Positions 1 through 6,321 are shown, counted from the stretch's first letter. The stretch is 7,600 nucleotides of DNA from Spirochaetia bacterium (GCA_003497555.1 DNNS01000486.1:1-7600), one strand, 5' to 3'. Program-made: numbers and translations. Notes: generated by a model from the sequence alone, not told the origin.

Positions 1-795
1 ATTTGTTGACAACAGAAGATTTTCTGCCGCTTCAATGCGTTTACGATGCAGATAAGTAATTAGTGAGTAACCGTATAAAGCTTTGAATTTCCGCATAAAA
101 TGAGATGGAGACAAACCTGCCTGTTCAGCCAGGACTCGCACATAGAATTTTTGGGAATAATTGTTATCTATCAGCTCCCTTATTTTATTCATGGTAATAT
201 CAGATTCTCCATTTGACATTACCGATGATTTTCCTGCCAGTTCGGTAAATAAAAAAGACAGAATATTACCCAGGATAATGTCAGATTGAAATTGCGCCGT
301 TTCGGAATGAGTGTTCAGAGCATGAATGAGAACACGGATTAAATCCAGCAATCTGGAAATTTTTTCTTCATTAAAACATACGCAGCTTGCGGTATCGGTT
401 ATTTTTACTCCTGATAAAACATTAAGTATTTCAAAAAACGGGAGTTCGATGGTTTTCTGACCGCTAAAAAATGAAAAGGTTATCTCCGAATACACGGCAT
501 ATCCCGGATAGACAGGTGAAAAATTATGTTCATCACCGGGTGAAGTGATTAGTAAAAGGCCGCGTTTGATTGGTATTTTTGATCCATTTATTCTGCAAAA
601 TGAATTTCCATCTGTATAAAGCACAATATGATAAACATCATGACAATGCATGGCTCTTTTGCTGTTTTTAACGGAAATGATCTCCATCCCCTGAGTCGCA
701 TGCAGAATATGTACCGGGAAATCCATGTTATTATAAAACACATGAAGACCCTGGGAATTTTTAAGGGGTTTTATTGTGGCTGTATAATTAAGCAT
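1..795 (-). CDS. AraC-family transcriptional regulator, C-terminus cut by window edge
   Basis: The minus frame is open from an ATG at 795 to the left edge, giving 265 visible residues with no stop. The N-terminal part looks like an AraC ligand-binding cupin: a His-rich stretch RAMHCHDVYHIVLY at about 47-60, then a sheet-like segment ending ITSPGDEHNFSP at about 83-94. The C-terminal part begins the AraC/XylS DNA-binding domain. Residues 203-255 contain the first helix-turn-helix, with LAEQAGLSPSHFMRKFK at 222-238 followed by the linker helix YLHRKRIEAAENLL. The second helix-turn-helix lies outside the window, so completeness cannot be judged. No Shine-Dalgarno site precedes 795. A TATAAT box ends 6 nt before it, so the message could be leaderless; an in-frame ATG at 726 is an alternative. 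It diverges from the URO-D-like gene, which is its likely target (inference). Confidence 0.9.
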   Translation of the reverse strand, partial: MLNYTATIKPLKNSQGLHVFYNNMDFPVHILHATQGMEIISVKNSKRAMHCHDVYHIVLYTDGNSFCRINGSKIPIKRGLLLITSPGDEHNFSPVYPGYAVYSEITFSFFSGQKTIELPFFEILNVLSGVKITDTASCVCFNEEKISRLLDLIRVLIHALNTHSETAQFQSDIILGNILSFLFTELAGKSSVMSNGESDITMNKIRELIDNNYSQKFYVRVLAEQAGLSPSHFMRKFKALYGYSLITYLHRKRIEAAENLLLSTN

Positions 796-852
796 TTTGC
801 AATTATAATACAACAAAATAGCATTTTATGCCATTTAATTTTAATAAAATGC
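792..852. promoter_or_regulatory. Candidate AraC operator region with three GCATTTT sites
   Basis: The short gap between the divergent regulator and URO-D-like gene carries GCATTTT at 792-798 and 821-827 (starts 29 bp apart) and its complement AAAATGC at 846-852. The last two sites belong to a perfect 9-bp inverted repeat, GCATTTTAT at 821-829 and ATAAAATGC at 844-852. The first copy touches the regulator start codon. The last sits just upstream of the -10 of the plus-strand gene. Repeated half-sites beside a weak -35 are typical of AraC-controlled promoters. Assigning them to this particular regulator is inference, and AT-rich DNA makes short repeats common. Confidence 0.45.
802..807 (-). 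promoter_or_regulatory. -10 box for the AraC-type regulator, possibly leaderless
   Basis: On the minus strand this reads TATAAT, a perfect -10 match. The first base of the ATG at 795 lies seven bases downstream, where transcription would be expected to begin. No good -35 is visible at the right distance. If the box is used, the message would have essentially no leader. Confidence 0.35.
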
Positions 853-855
853 CGT

Positions 856-866
856 TATAATATAAT
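856..866 (+). promoter_or_regulatory. Overlapping -10 boxes for the URO-D-like gene
   Basis: Two overlapping TATAAT hexamers occur at 856-861 and 861-866. The sequence where a -35 should lie (about 833-839, ATTTAAT) matches poorly. A perfect -10 with a poor -35 suits an activator-dependent promoter. The leader to the start codon at 883 would be only about 10-15 nt. Confidence 0.45.
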
Positions 867-870
867 GTAT

Positions 871-874
871 GGAG
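871..874 (+). promoter_or_regulatory. Shine-Dalgarno GGAG fixing the start at 883
   Basis: GGAG followed by eight A residues precedes the ATG at 883. This argues against longer in-frame starts at 628 or 865: the first would overlap the divergent regulator and the second lies inside the -10 region. Confidence 0.75.
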
Positions 875-882
875 AAAAAAAA

Positions 883-2067
883 ATGAGCGTATATCTTACT
901 GCAAAACATCTTAATACGGCTGAAAAATTCGTGAATAATGCCAAAAAAAACAATAAATCAACATTTTATGACGCAGAACGTTTTTGGTATGAGCAGGAGA
1001 ACAGTATGCGGGATCCATGGCATGGCGTGCAGGTACCGCTGGGTATGGTGAAAATGCCTGTATTCTGTGCATTCGCAGAACTTGGTTTTGACGAAGACTT
1101 TTACCGTCTGGAGCATGATGCGGAATTCCGGAGTATGTTATGCCGGCAATATAATGATCTATCGGAAAAATTAATAGGCCGGAGAATAATGGACGATGTT
1201 CAGCCACCGGTCAAATTATGGCCTGAGATTAAAACCGTATATGATATTTTCGAATCAAAAAAATTCTGGCATATAGATTCATACTGGAATAGTCAATCTG
1301 CAAAAAATGAATACGAACTGGACGCGCTGCTTGACCGGGTTGAATACCGGATTGAAAATATTAACGAATATATTTTTCCTGCGGATTGGCATAATATTAA
1401 AACCGGCAGACTTTCTGAAGGCCGGGCAATACCGGTAAATAGAAGCATCCGCGGGCCTGTTACACTTGCTACTACTGTATATGGCGTAGAAAATCTTGTT
1501 TATTTAATAAATGATAATCAGGCGCTGGCTCAAAGATTTCGCGATCTAATCATCAAGGCAATTATAATCCAGGCGGAAACCATTGATAAGGAATTCGGTA
1601 CTGCTGAAGATGATCAATATTGCAGGTTCAGTTTTTTTGATGATTATTGTGCACTGCTCAATCGTGAAATGTATGAATTTTTCGGTTATCCGGTTCTGAA
1701 GGCAGTTTTTGAAAAATTTGCACCCCGGCCGGAAAATATACGTTTTCAGCATTCAGATTCCAGTATGGAGCATCTTCTTCCGGTTCTTGTCCGCACAGGT
1801 ATAAATGATATAAATTTCGGACCGGATTTGGCTTTGTCAACAATACGTAGGCATTTTCCCAAGGCGGTTATAAGAGGACAGCTTGCACCGTTTACTTTCA
1901 GCAGAAATGAAGAAATTAATATGGTTGCGGAATTTATCCGTGATTTTGAAACAGCCAAAGAATCCAAAGGAATTATTTTTTCTACTTCCGGAAGTATTAA
2001 TAACGGTTCCAGGCTAAGCGGATTACGGTTACTAATGACAGCAGTCCGGGATTTGGGAAAATATTAA
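883..2067 (+). CDS. URO-D superfamily protein (not HemE), possible corrinoid-type methyltransferase relative
   Basis: The product is 394 residues, normal for URO-D superfamily proteins. Family landmarks are RGPVTLATTVYGVENL at 190-205, the helix DDYCALLNREMYEFFGYP at 253-270, the barrel strand FQHSDSSMEHLLPVL at 288-302, TGINDINFGP at 305-314, and the ending AVRDLGKY. The N-terminal substrate-binding signature of authentic uroporphyrinogen decarboxylase (PVWxMRQAGRY) is absent, so this is not HemE. The His-x-Cys zinc site of MtaA/MtbA-type methylcobamide:thiol methyltransferases is also absent; His290 is followed by Ser-Asp. There is no signal peptide, so it is probably cytoplasmic. The reaction is unknown; methyl transfer or demethylation of a small substrate is a family-based guess. 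It likely belongs to the regulon of the divergent AraC-type gene. The frame reopens after the TAA and stays open to 2175. Confidence 0.85.
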   Translation: MSVYLTAKHLNTAEKFVNNAKKNNKSTFYDAERFWYEQENSMRDPWHGVQVPLGMVKMPVFCAFAELGFDEDFYRLEHDAEFRSMLCRQYNDLSEKLIGRRIMDDVQPPVKLWPEIKTVYDIFESKKFWHIDSYWNSQSAKNEYELDALLDRVEYRIENINEYIFPADWHNIKTGRLSEGRAIPVNRSIRGPVTLATTVYGVENLVYLINDNQALAQRFRDLIIKAIIIQAETIDKEFGTAEDDQYCRFSFFDDYCALLNREMYEFFGYPVLKAVFEKFAPRPENIRFQHSDSSMEHLLPVLVRTGINDINFGPDLALSTIRRHFPKAVIRGQLAPFTFSRNEEINMVAEFIRDFETAKESKGIIFSTSGSINNGSRLSGLRLLMTAVRDLGKY

Positions 2068-2073
2068 CTTGAA

Positions 2074-2100
2074 CCGGAAAAATCCGGCGGAGTAACTCCG
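2074..2100 (+). other. Two back-to-back small hairpins after the URO-D-like gene
   Basis: CCGGA (2074-2078) pairs with TCCGG (2083-2087) around AAAA. Immediately after, CGGAG (2088-2092) pairs with CTCCG (2096-2100) around TAA. Both 5-bp stems are perfect and there is no gap between them. They start 7 nt after the stop codon, so they may protect the 3' end or help termination. No T-tract follows, so a standard intrinsic terminator is not supported. The rest of 2101-2205, between the convergent genes, shows nothing recognisable. Confidence 0.4.
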
Positions 2101-2205
2101 ACTATTAAAGAGCTTTATAAAACACAGGGTTTTACGGGCATAAGTATTAAAAATGAATTCATCAGAGACAGGGAATGATCATGATTATACAAAACCAGTG
2201 ACTTT

Positions 2206-3447
2206 CTATTTTTTTTCAAGTACCTGTATAAAATGATTGATATTTTTATGAATATTGAATTTTTCCGCTATTAAAGCAGAGGCATGGTGTCTGATTGCCT
2301 GGTACATGGTTGAATTTTTTCTGTTATTTATTATACTGCTTGCTTCCCGGATAAAATTACTTTTGACAAGAAAACCGGTTTTTCGATTTATAACCGCTTC
2401 ATGAATGGCGCCGGTATTATTTGCAATAACAATTACTCCGTAGCGGAATGCCTCCAAAATAACATTGGGTATCTGATCCGAATCAAGATTTTTCATGGCA
2501 AGCGAGGGCACCAGCAGAAAATCAGCTCCGGCATAAAAGTCTTTTACACGGGAATACGAATATTGCCCATGCAGGGTGATATAATCTTCAAGGTTTTTTT
2601 CCCTGATCAGCTGTTTAAGAATTTTTTCTTCCGGCCCGCCTCCGATAATATCAAGATGAAAAGCGGTTTTTTGGGAACAAAGCAGCTGCGCCAGATCAAT
2701 CAGCGCCGTAAAGCCTTTTTTGGGAACCATCCGGCCGACTGCCAGCAGGGACAATGCCGCTTGGTTTTTTTTCGTACTTTCTTTCAGGTCTTCTGTATTT
2801 TTCCTTCTATTTAGATAAGGATTTTCTTCAGCTGCAGCCAGTCCGTGATAAATACAGATTATTTTATGCGCTTGTTCCGGGTAAGTCTGTGATAAATAGT
2901 GAAGATTATTTTTTGAACAGCAGATTACTCCGCCGGTTTTGGAAATTTTATATTTTAGGGAGGCAAGATCCGTATATAGATCATTGGCGTGCGCGGAAAA
3001 TGTAAAGGAAAAACCGAAAAACATCATGATCGTCAGGGCGCAGGCAGCCGGATAATTGGCCTGGCAGGCATGTATATGCGTAATCCCGTTTTCCCGGCAA
3101 TAAAGACCGATATGCAAAAAATAAAAAAAATCGCGTATATAAACAAGCAGGTCTTTTTGGGGAAAATACAATGAAAAGATCATAAGTAAATATTTTAAAG
3201 TTTTTAAGGGATTAACTATAATCAAAAAAATAACCCGGGGCAGATGGCGTAAAAAACCGTCTTGCTTGAATACAATGTATTGTTCAAGACATGCAAAATC
3301 AGGGTTAGGCAGGACATACCGGTTTTTTTTCAGTACGACAATTCTGGCATTACTAAAATGTTTTACCAGCAGTATAAGTTCCCGGTAAATAAAGGTTTCG
3401 GAATAGGTTGGAAACTGTCCTAAAACAAACAGCGGATTTTCAGGCAT
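2206..3447 (-). CDS. GT4-type glycosyltransferase, WcaL-like
   Basis: The product is 413 residues with the two-Rossmann-domain GT-B layout. The N-terminus GQFPTYSETFIYREL at 10-24 carries the SETFI motif typical of WcaL/exopolysaccharide GT4 enzymes. HIHACQA at 124-130 and the donor-side SAHANDLYT at 151-159 follow. The C-terminal domain begins LLAVGRMVPKKGF at 234-246 and continues with IIGGGPEE at 267-274, FYAGADFLLVPS at 304-315 and IPNVILEAFRYG at 326-337. The family EX7E motif appears as Asp324...Glu332, with Asp in place of the first Glu. It should transfer a sugar from a nucleotide donor to a cell-envelope glycan on the cytoplasmic side; donor and acceptor cannot be told. Its ATG overlaps the stop of the preceding glycosyltransferase by 8 nt (ATGCCTGA), which suggests translational coupling. 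The only Shine-Dalgarno candidate, GGAG at 3461-3464, is 13 nt away. A TTG at 3486 would lengthen it by 13 residues but is less likely. Confidence 0.88.
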   Translation of the reverse strand: MPENPLFVLGQFPTYSETFIYRELILLVKHFSNARIVVLKKNRYVLPNPDFACLEQYIVFKQDGFLRHLPRVIFLIIVNPLKTLKYLLMIFSLYFPQKDLLVYIRDFFYFLHIGLYCRENGITHIHACQANYPAACALTIMMFFGFSFTFSAHANDLYTDLASLKYKISKTGGVICCSKNNLHYLSQTYPEQAHKIICIYHGLAAAEENPYLNRRKNTEDLKESTKKNQAALSLLAVGRMVPKKGFTALIDLAQLLCSQKTAFHLDIIGGGPEEKILKQLIREKNLEDYITLHGQYSYSRVKDFYAGADFLLVPSLAMKNLDSDQIPNVILEAFRYGVIVIANNTGAIHEAVINRKTGFLVKSNFIREASSIINNRKNSTMYQAIRHHASALIAEKFNIHKNINHFIQVLEKK

Positions 3448-4534
3448 AAATTTTACCAAGCTCCGGCAGATGGTTTTTAATAGCAAAGCGGTTAATTACC
3501 GAAGCACAGGCCTGTCTGCCGATTTTTTCGCGTAAGTCCCGGTTTTCGGAAAGTTCTAATATTTTTTTTACGACAAAATCAGGACCTTCGGCTGCAGAGA
3601 ACAGAAAACCGTTTTCATTATGCCTGATAACCCGGCTTGCGCCGCAGGATTTTTCCGCGAAAATAATCTTTTCAAAAAACATGGCTTCAATTATAATCCT
3701 GCCGAAAGGCTCGTTAATAGAGGGCAGTATGATTATATCCAGGGAATTAATTACCGGATAAATATTTCCGATAAACCCGGTCATGATTATATTACAGTAC
3801 GGTTTTATTTCAGTCTGCAGTTTTTTTTTATAAAGGGAATGTTCATGGAAATAATCACCGCCTATAATATAAAACTTAATATTGCTTCCGGTGTTTATTA
3901 TTTTCCTGGCTACATCCAGAAAAAAAGCATGATTTTTCCAGGGCACAAGCTGTGCTGTTATGCCCGTTTTAAGAAATTTTACGTTTTTTTTGGGTTTTTT
4001 GTATTTTTGCATTCTGGAAAACTCAAAACCGTTTTCCAGTAAAATGATTTTACCGGCGGGACAGGGCAGGGCGTTTATCCTTGCAGTCATGTTTTCAGAA
4101 ACCGTAATAACGGTACGCGCTTTTTTACATAACAGGCGGTATAGTACTCTGGTTTTATTTTTAATATTATCCCTTATAAAAAAAAACAGAGGAATATCAT
4201 ACAGACAGCAAACCGGCAGGGCAAAACAGGCTGCGTAAAGATTATTGGCGGTAATTGATGCGATACTGTTTGTTTTCATTATCTTCCGGAAAAAAAATAT
4301 AAATCTGATGATATTTGCAGTATATAAAGGTATTTTCCACGGGCAGAAAATTATCCTGCAAAAATTATATTCAATTATCCTGCAAAGAGCATTGTCTATC
4401 AGGGCAGAAAAAATCCCGGCCCGGGGCGACAGCAGAATTAAATTGCCCGGCAGATTGTTTAAAATAGAGATCAGGCTTTTTTCCGCCCCCCCGGGGAAAG
4501 GCGAAGTATTGATAAAAAGATGAACAGGAGCTAT
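3440..4534 (-). CDS. GT4-type glycosyltransferase with non-canonical ATA start
   Basis: From the ATA at 4534 the product is 364 residues, a normal GT4 length. The N-terminus APVHLFINTSPFPGGAEKSL carries the GT4 glycine-rich GGAE motif at 15-18. Then come VITVSENMTARI (about 143-154), GITAQLVPWKNHAFFL (about 191-206), FYIIGGD (about 222-228) and EPFGRIIIEAM (about 275-285). The last holds a complete EX7E motif, Glu275 and Glu283. The first canonical in-frame start is an ATG at 4279, which would remove 85 residues including GGAE. No ATG, GTG or TTG occurs in frame between the upstream TAA (4559-4561) and 4279. A promoter and an AAAGGA site 6 nt before the ATA support initiation there, by true AUA use or after an ATG-to-ATA mutation. 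It is the first gene of a two-gene unit. It is probably a cytosolic sugar-nucleotide-dependent enzyme of surface-glycan assembly. Confidence 0.85.
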   Translation of the reverse strand: MAPVHLFINTSPFPGGAEKSLISILNNLPGNLILLSPRAGIFSALIDNALCRIIEYNFCRIIFCPWKIPLYTANIIRFIFFFRKIMKTNSIASITANNLYAACFALPVCCLYDIPLFFFIRDNIKNKTRVLYRLLCKKARTVITVSENMTARINALPCPAGKIILLENGFEFSRMQKYKKPKKNVKFLKTGITAQLVPWKNHAFFLDVARKIINTGSNIKFYIIGGDYFHEHSLYKKKLQTEIKPYCNIIMTGFIGNIYPVINSLDIIILPSINEPFGRIIIEAMFFEKIIFAEKSCGASRVIRHNENGFLFSAAEGPDFVVKKILELSENRDLREKIGRQACASVINRFAIKNHLPELGKIYA

Positions 4535-4540
4535 GTTTAT

Positions 4541-4546
4541 TCCTTT
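4541..4546 (-). promoter_or_regulatory. Shine-Dalgarno AAAGGA before the ATA start
   Basis: The minus strand reads AAAGGA, then a 6-nt spacer, then ATA at 4534. It lies within about 10 nt of the predicted transcript start and has no ATG downstream of it until 4279. It therefore marks initiation at the ATA. Confidence 0.65.
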
Positions 4547-4557
4547 AAATTTGATAA

Positions 4558-4585
4558 ATTATAGCATTATTGAACGGAATAGCAA
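4558..4585 (-). promoter_or_regulatory. Sigma70-type promoter for the glycosyltransferase pair
   Basis: On the minus strand the -35 is TTGCTA (4580-4585) and the -10 is a perfect TATAAT (4558-4563), 16 bp apart. Transcription would start at the A near 4551, giving a leader of about 17 nt before the ATA codon. Confidence 0.7.
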
Positions 4586-4594
4586 TTAATCCCG

Positions 4595-4638
4595 CACAAA
4601 TTCCCGCTTCTTGAAAAAATGAAAAGCGGGAATTTGTG
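4595..4638. repeat. Perfect 15-bp inverted repeat between divergent promoters
   Basis: CACAAATTCCCGCTT (4595-4609) is mirrored exactly by AAGCGGGAATTTGTG (4624-4638) around a 14-nt A-rich centre. The left arm begins 9 bp beyond the minus-strand -35 and the right arm ends 15 bp before the plus-strand -35. Neither side carries a T-tract, so it is not a simple intrinsic terminator. It may be an operator shared by the two transcription units, or a small dispersed palindromic element. An extra CCCGC at 4591-4595 directly repeats part of the left arm. Confidence 0.75.
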
Positions 4639-4653
4639 AGGAAATGTAATTCG

Positions 4654-4682
4654 TTGAATTTGAGACAGCATCAGAGTATAAT
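4654..4682 (+). promoter_or_regulatory. Sigma70-type promoter for the GT39-like gene
   Basis: TTGAAT (4654-4659) and a perfect TATAAT (4677-4682) are separated by exactly 17 bp. The predicted transcript starts near 4689-4690. This places the in-frame starts at 4636 and 4681 upstream of or inside the promoter and favours an ATG at 4714 or later. Confidence 0.65.
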
Positions 4683-4713
4683 GTGCAACATAAAAATAAT
4701 TTATTTTAATAAT

Positions 4714-6039
4714 ATGGCATATATGTTTTTAAACAGCATCAAATTACTAATGCATAAAATCAATTTTTTTGTTGCGGTCAGGAGCAATATTTTTTTACTG
4801 CTGGCGCTTCTCATTTCTTTTATAAGTATTTCATCAAGTTTTAAAAGTATAAAAACATTCAGTGAAAACGCCGATGAAGGATATTATTTAAAATATGCTT
4901 CCGAAATCGGTAATAAAGGCCCGGCGGAATTTCCAGGTCTTTTTAAAAGCTATATTGAAAACAAGGAATTCTGGTTTTATCCCAATCCGCTGCGCATTGG
5001 GCATATTTTCATGACCGCTTTCTGGCTGAAAATCTTCGGCTATACTTATATTAATTTGGCCTATTTTTCACTGTTGTGTTTTTCCCTTTTTCTGATTTTT
5101 TCATTTTTTTTTGTAAAAAAATATTTCGGCAGCCGCATAGCGGTTTTTTTTATAATACTTCAGGCGTTTTCACCGCTGAATATGGCAATGGCGCGGCGGG
5201 CGCTTATGGATGCCTGTGTCAACCTGTTTGTCTTTTTAACCATATGGATTTTTTATGAAAATTTAAAAAAAGAAAATACCGTCAAGGCGAATTGCATATC
5301 GCTGCCTGCTTCAAAAAATCAAAACCTGTCTTTGTTTTTCAGATGGCTTTTTTTTATAATATTTTATGCCTGGACTATTTTAATAAAAGAAAATCTGGTT
5401 TTACTCTCGGTTTTTTTTGTTTTTTACGTTTTTATAAATAAATGGCAAAACCGCAGGCCGCTTGCGGTCAGGGCGATTTTCTGCGCCACTGTTCTACCCT
5501 GGGCAACAGTCGGCTGTGCCTATCTGCTTGCCTGCGGGAATTTTAATATCTTCGCTGATACGGTAAAAATTATTATTGCCTCACCGGCCAAAAACTACTA
5601 TGCCTTATGCTACGGCTCAGGGCCCTGGTTCCGTTATTTTATTGATTTCTTTTTAATTTCCCCTCCGGTCAGTCTGCTGGCTGCCGGTTTTATTTTTTAT
5701 TATTTAACCCAAAAAAAATGGCAGAAAATATTGATCTATCTGATTTTATTTTCTTTTATCATGTTATGTATTATGAATCTTTTCACAAAAAACATCAGAT
5801 ATCTTATTTTTCTAGATATGCCTTTACGGTTATTTGCAGTACTGATGATAAAAAATATTGCCGAACGTTTTTTTACCGTAAAAGCCAAAGCAAACCGGCT
5901 GTTGTTTTTAATAATATTATTTGCAGTATCTTTAGATTATTCCAGATTTAACTTTTTATTCTGTAAAAGTAGAATTTACGATCCCATGACAACCGTAATT
6001 TTAAAAGCGGATTTAATAGTCCCGACCGAAGAAAAATAA
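4714..6039 (+). CDS. Polytopic GT39/PMT-like membrane glycosyltransferase
   Basis: From the ATG at 4714 the product is 441 residues, rich in Phe, Ile and Leu, with about ten hydrophobic segments. The first spans about 24-42. It is followed by the external-loop motif ENADEGYYL at 51-59, whose Asp-Glu pair matches the catalytic/metal-binding acidic pair of GT39/GT83 enzymes (PMT, ArnT). Other familiar features are NPLRIGHIFM at 91-100, AFSPLNMAMARRALMDA at 151-167, the Lys-Glu in LIKENLVLL at 223-231, and YGSGPWFRYFIDFF at 300-313. Such enzymes use polyprenyl-phosphate sugars on the outer face of the cytoplasmic membrane. The acceptor (lipid, polysaccharide or protein) is unknown. The long C-terminal soluble domain of some relatives is lacking. 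No Shine-Dalgarno site precedes 4714; ATGs at 4723 and 4750 are possible starts. It diverges from the GT4 pair, so joint glycan assembly is likely (inference). Confidence 0.82.
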   Translation: MAYMFLNSIKLLMHKINFFVAVRSNIFLLLALLISFISISSSFKSIKTFSENADEGYYLKYASEIGNKGPAEFPGLFKSYIENKEFWFYPNPLRIGHIFMTAFWLKIFGYTYINLAYFSLLCFSLFLIFSFFFVKKYFGSRIAVFFIILQAFSPLNMAMARRALMDACVNLFVFLTIWIFYENLKKENTVKANCISLPASKNQNLSLFFRWLFFIIFYAWTILIKENLVLLSVFFVFYVFINKWQNRRPLAVRAIFCATVLPWATVGCAYLLACGNFNIFADTVKIIIASPAKNYYALCYGSGPWFRYFIDFFLISPPVSLLAAGFIFYYLTQKKWQKILIYLILFSFIMLCIMNLFTKNIRYLIFLDMPLRLFAVLMIKNIAERFFTVKAKANRLLFLIILFAVSLDYSRFNFLFCKSRIYDPMTTVILKADLIVPTEEK

Positions 6040-6065
6040 AATCATACGATTGAAACGAACATATG

Positions 6066-6108
6066 CGGCTTTCAGCCGGAGCCTGATGCCGTTTTCCTGC
6101 GGCGTTTT
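6066..6108 (+). terminator. Weak hairpins that may end the GT39-like transcript
   Basis: CGGCT (6066-6070) and AGCCG (6074-6078) form a perfect stem with a 3-nt loop. A second stem pairs GCCG (6088-6091) with CGGC (6100-6103) and is followed, after one G, by TTTT (6105-6108). The second resembles a short intrinsic terminator, but its stem is only four GC-rich pairs plus a wobble. Confidence 0.3.
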
Positions 6109-6120
6109 CGATATTAATAT

Positions 6121-6321
6121 TTACGGATTATTTATAAAAACCTGCTTTCGCTTGGGGCTGCCAAATTGCGTGCGGTAATTTCCCGGAGTCATTGAACATA
6201 ATGCGCGAAAATTCCTGATAAAACTCCTCAGATCGTTAAAACCGCAAGCCTGGGCAATGTCATCTATTTTCCTTTCTTGATCGAGCAGCATGATTAAAAA
6301 ATGACCATGCCTGAGTAAATA
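6121..6321 (-). pseudogene. AraC-family regulator remnant (second helix-turn-helix only)
   Basis: A minus-strand frame, open from just after a stop at 6322-6324 to TAA at 6121-6123, encodes the end of an AraC/XylS DNA-binding domain. It shows MLLDQERKIDDIAQACGF, then NDLRSFIRNFRALCSMTP and GNYRTQF. These match the second helix-turn-helix signature (IxxIAxxxGF ... FxRxFxxxxGxTPxxYR). The first helix-turn-helix and the entire effector domain are missing upstream, where the sequence turns directly into the promoter region of the next gene. The longest ATG-started piece (6291 to the stop) is 56 residues. It is best read as the relic of a regulator lost by deletion or replaced by the incoming downstream gene. 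A functional mini-protein is unlikely because one helix-turn-helix of the pair is absent. Confidence 0.75.

Noticed and set aside
628..882. N-terminal extension of the URO-D-like gene to an ATG at 628
   Set aside because: It would overlap the AraC-type gene on the other strand, resembles no URO-D N-terminus, and lies upstream of the promoter. GGAG at 871-874 supports the ATG at 883.
883..2067. HemE (uroporphyrinogen decarboxylase of haem synthesis)
   Set aside because: The conserved N-terminal HemE signature is missing and the context is an AraC-regulated unit, not tetrapyrrole synthesis.
3445..3486. TTG at 3486 as the start of the WcaL-like gene
   Set aside because: It would give a 47-nt overlap with the upstream gene. 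The ATG at 3447 gives a normal GT4 N-terminus and a typical short overlap.
4277..4279. ATG at 4279 as the start of the first GT4 gene
   Set aside because: It would discard an open, GT4-like 85-residue N-terminus including GGAE, and no Shine-Dalgarno site precedes it.
4595..4638. The 15-bp palindrome as a bidirectional intrinsic terminator
   Set aside because: No T-tract follows on either strand and the flanking genes diverge, so no transcript needs to end here.
4644..4649. Start-stop minimal ORF (ATGTAA) preceded by GAGG
   Set aside because: It lies upstream of the predicted transcript start near 4690, so it is probably not transcribed; a chance occurrence.
4636..4683. GTG at 4636 or ATG at 4681 as the start of the GT39-like gene
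   Set aside because: The first lies inside the palindrome arm and the second inside the -10 box of a well-formed promoter; the extra residues look non-coding.
1..6321. The two AraC-type pieces as flanks of a mobile element
   Set aside because: They cannot be compared, because the matching region of the left copy is outside the window. No transposase, integrase or terminal repeats are visible.
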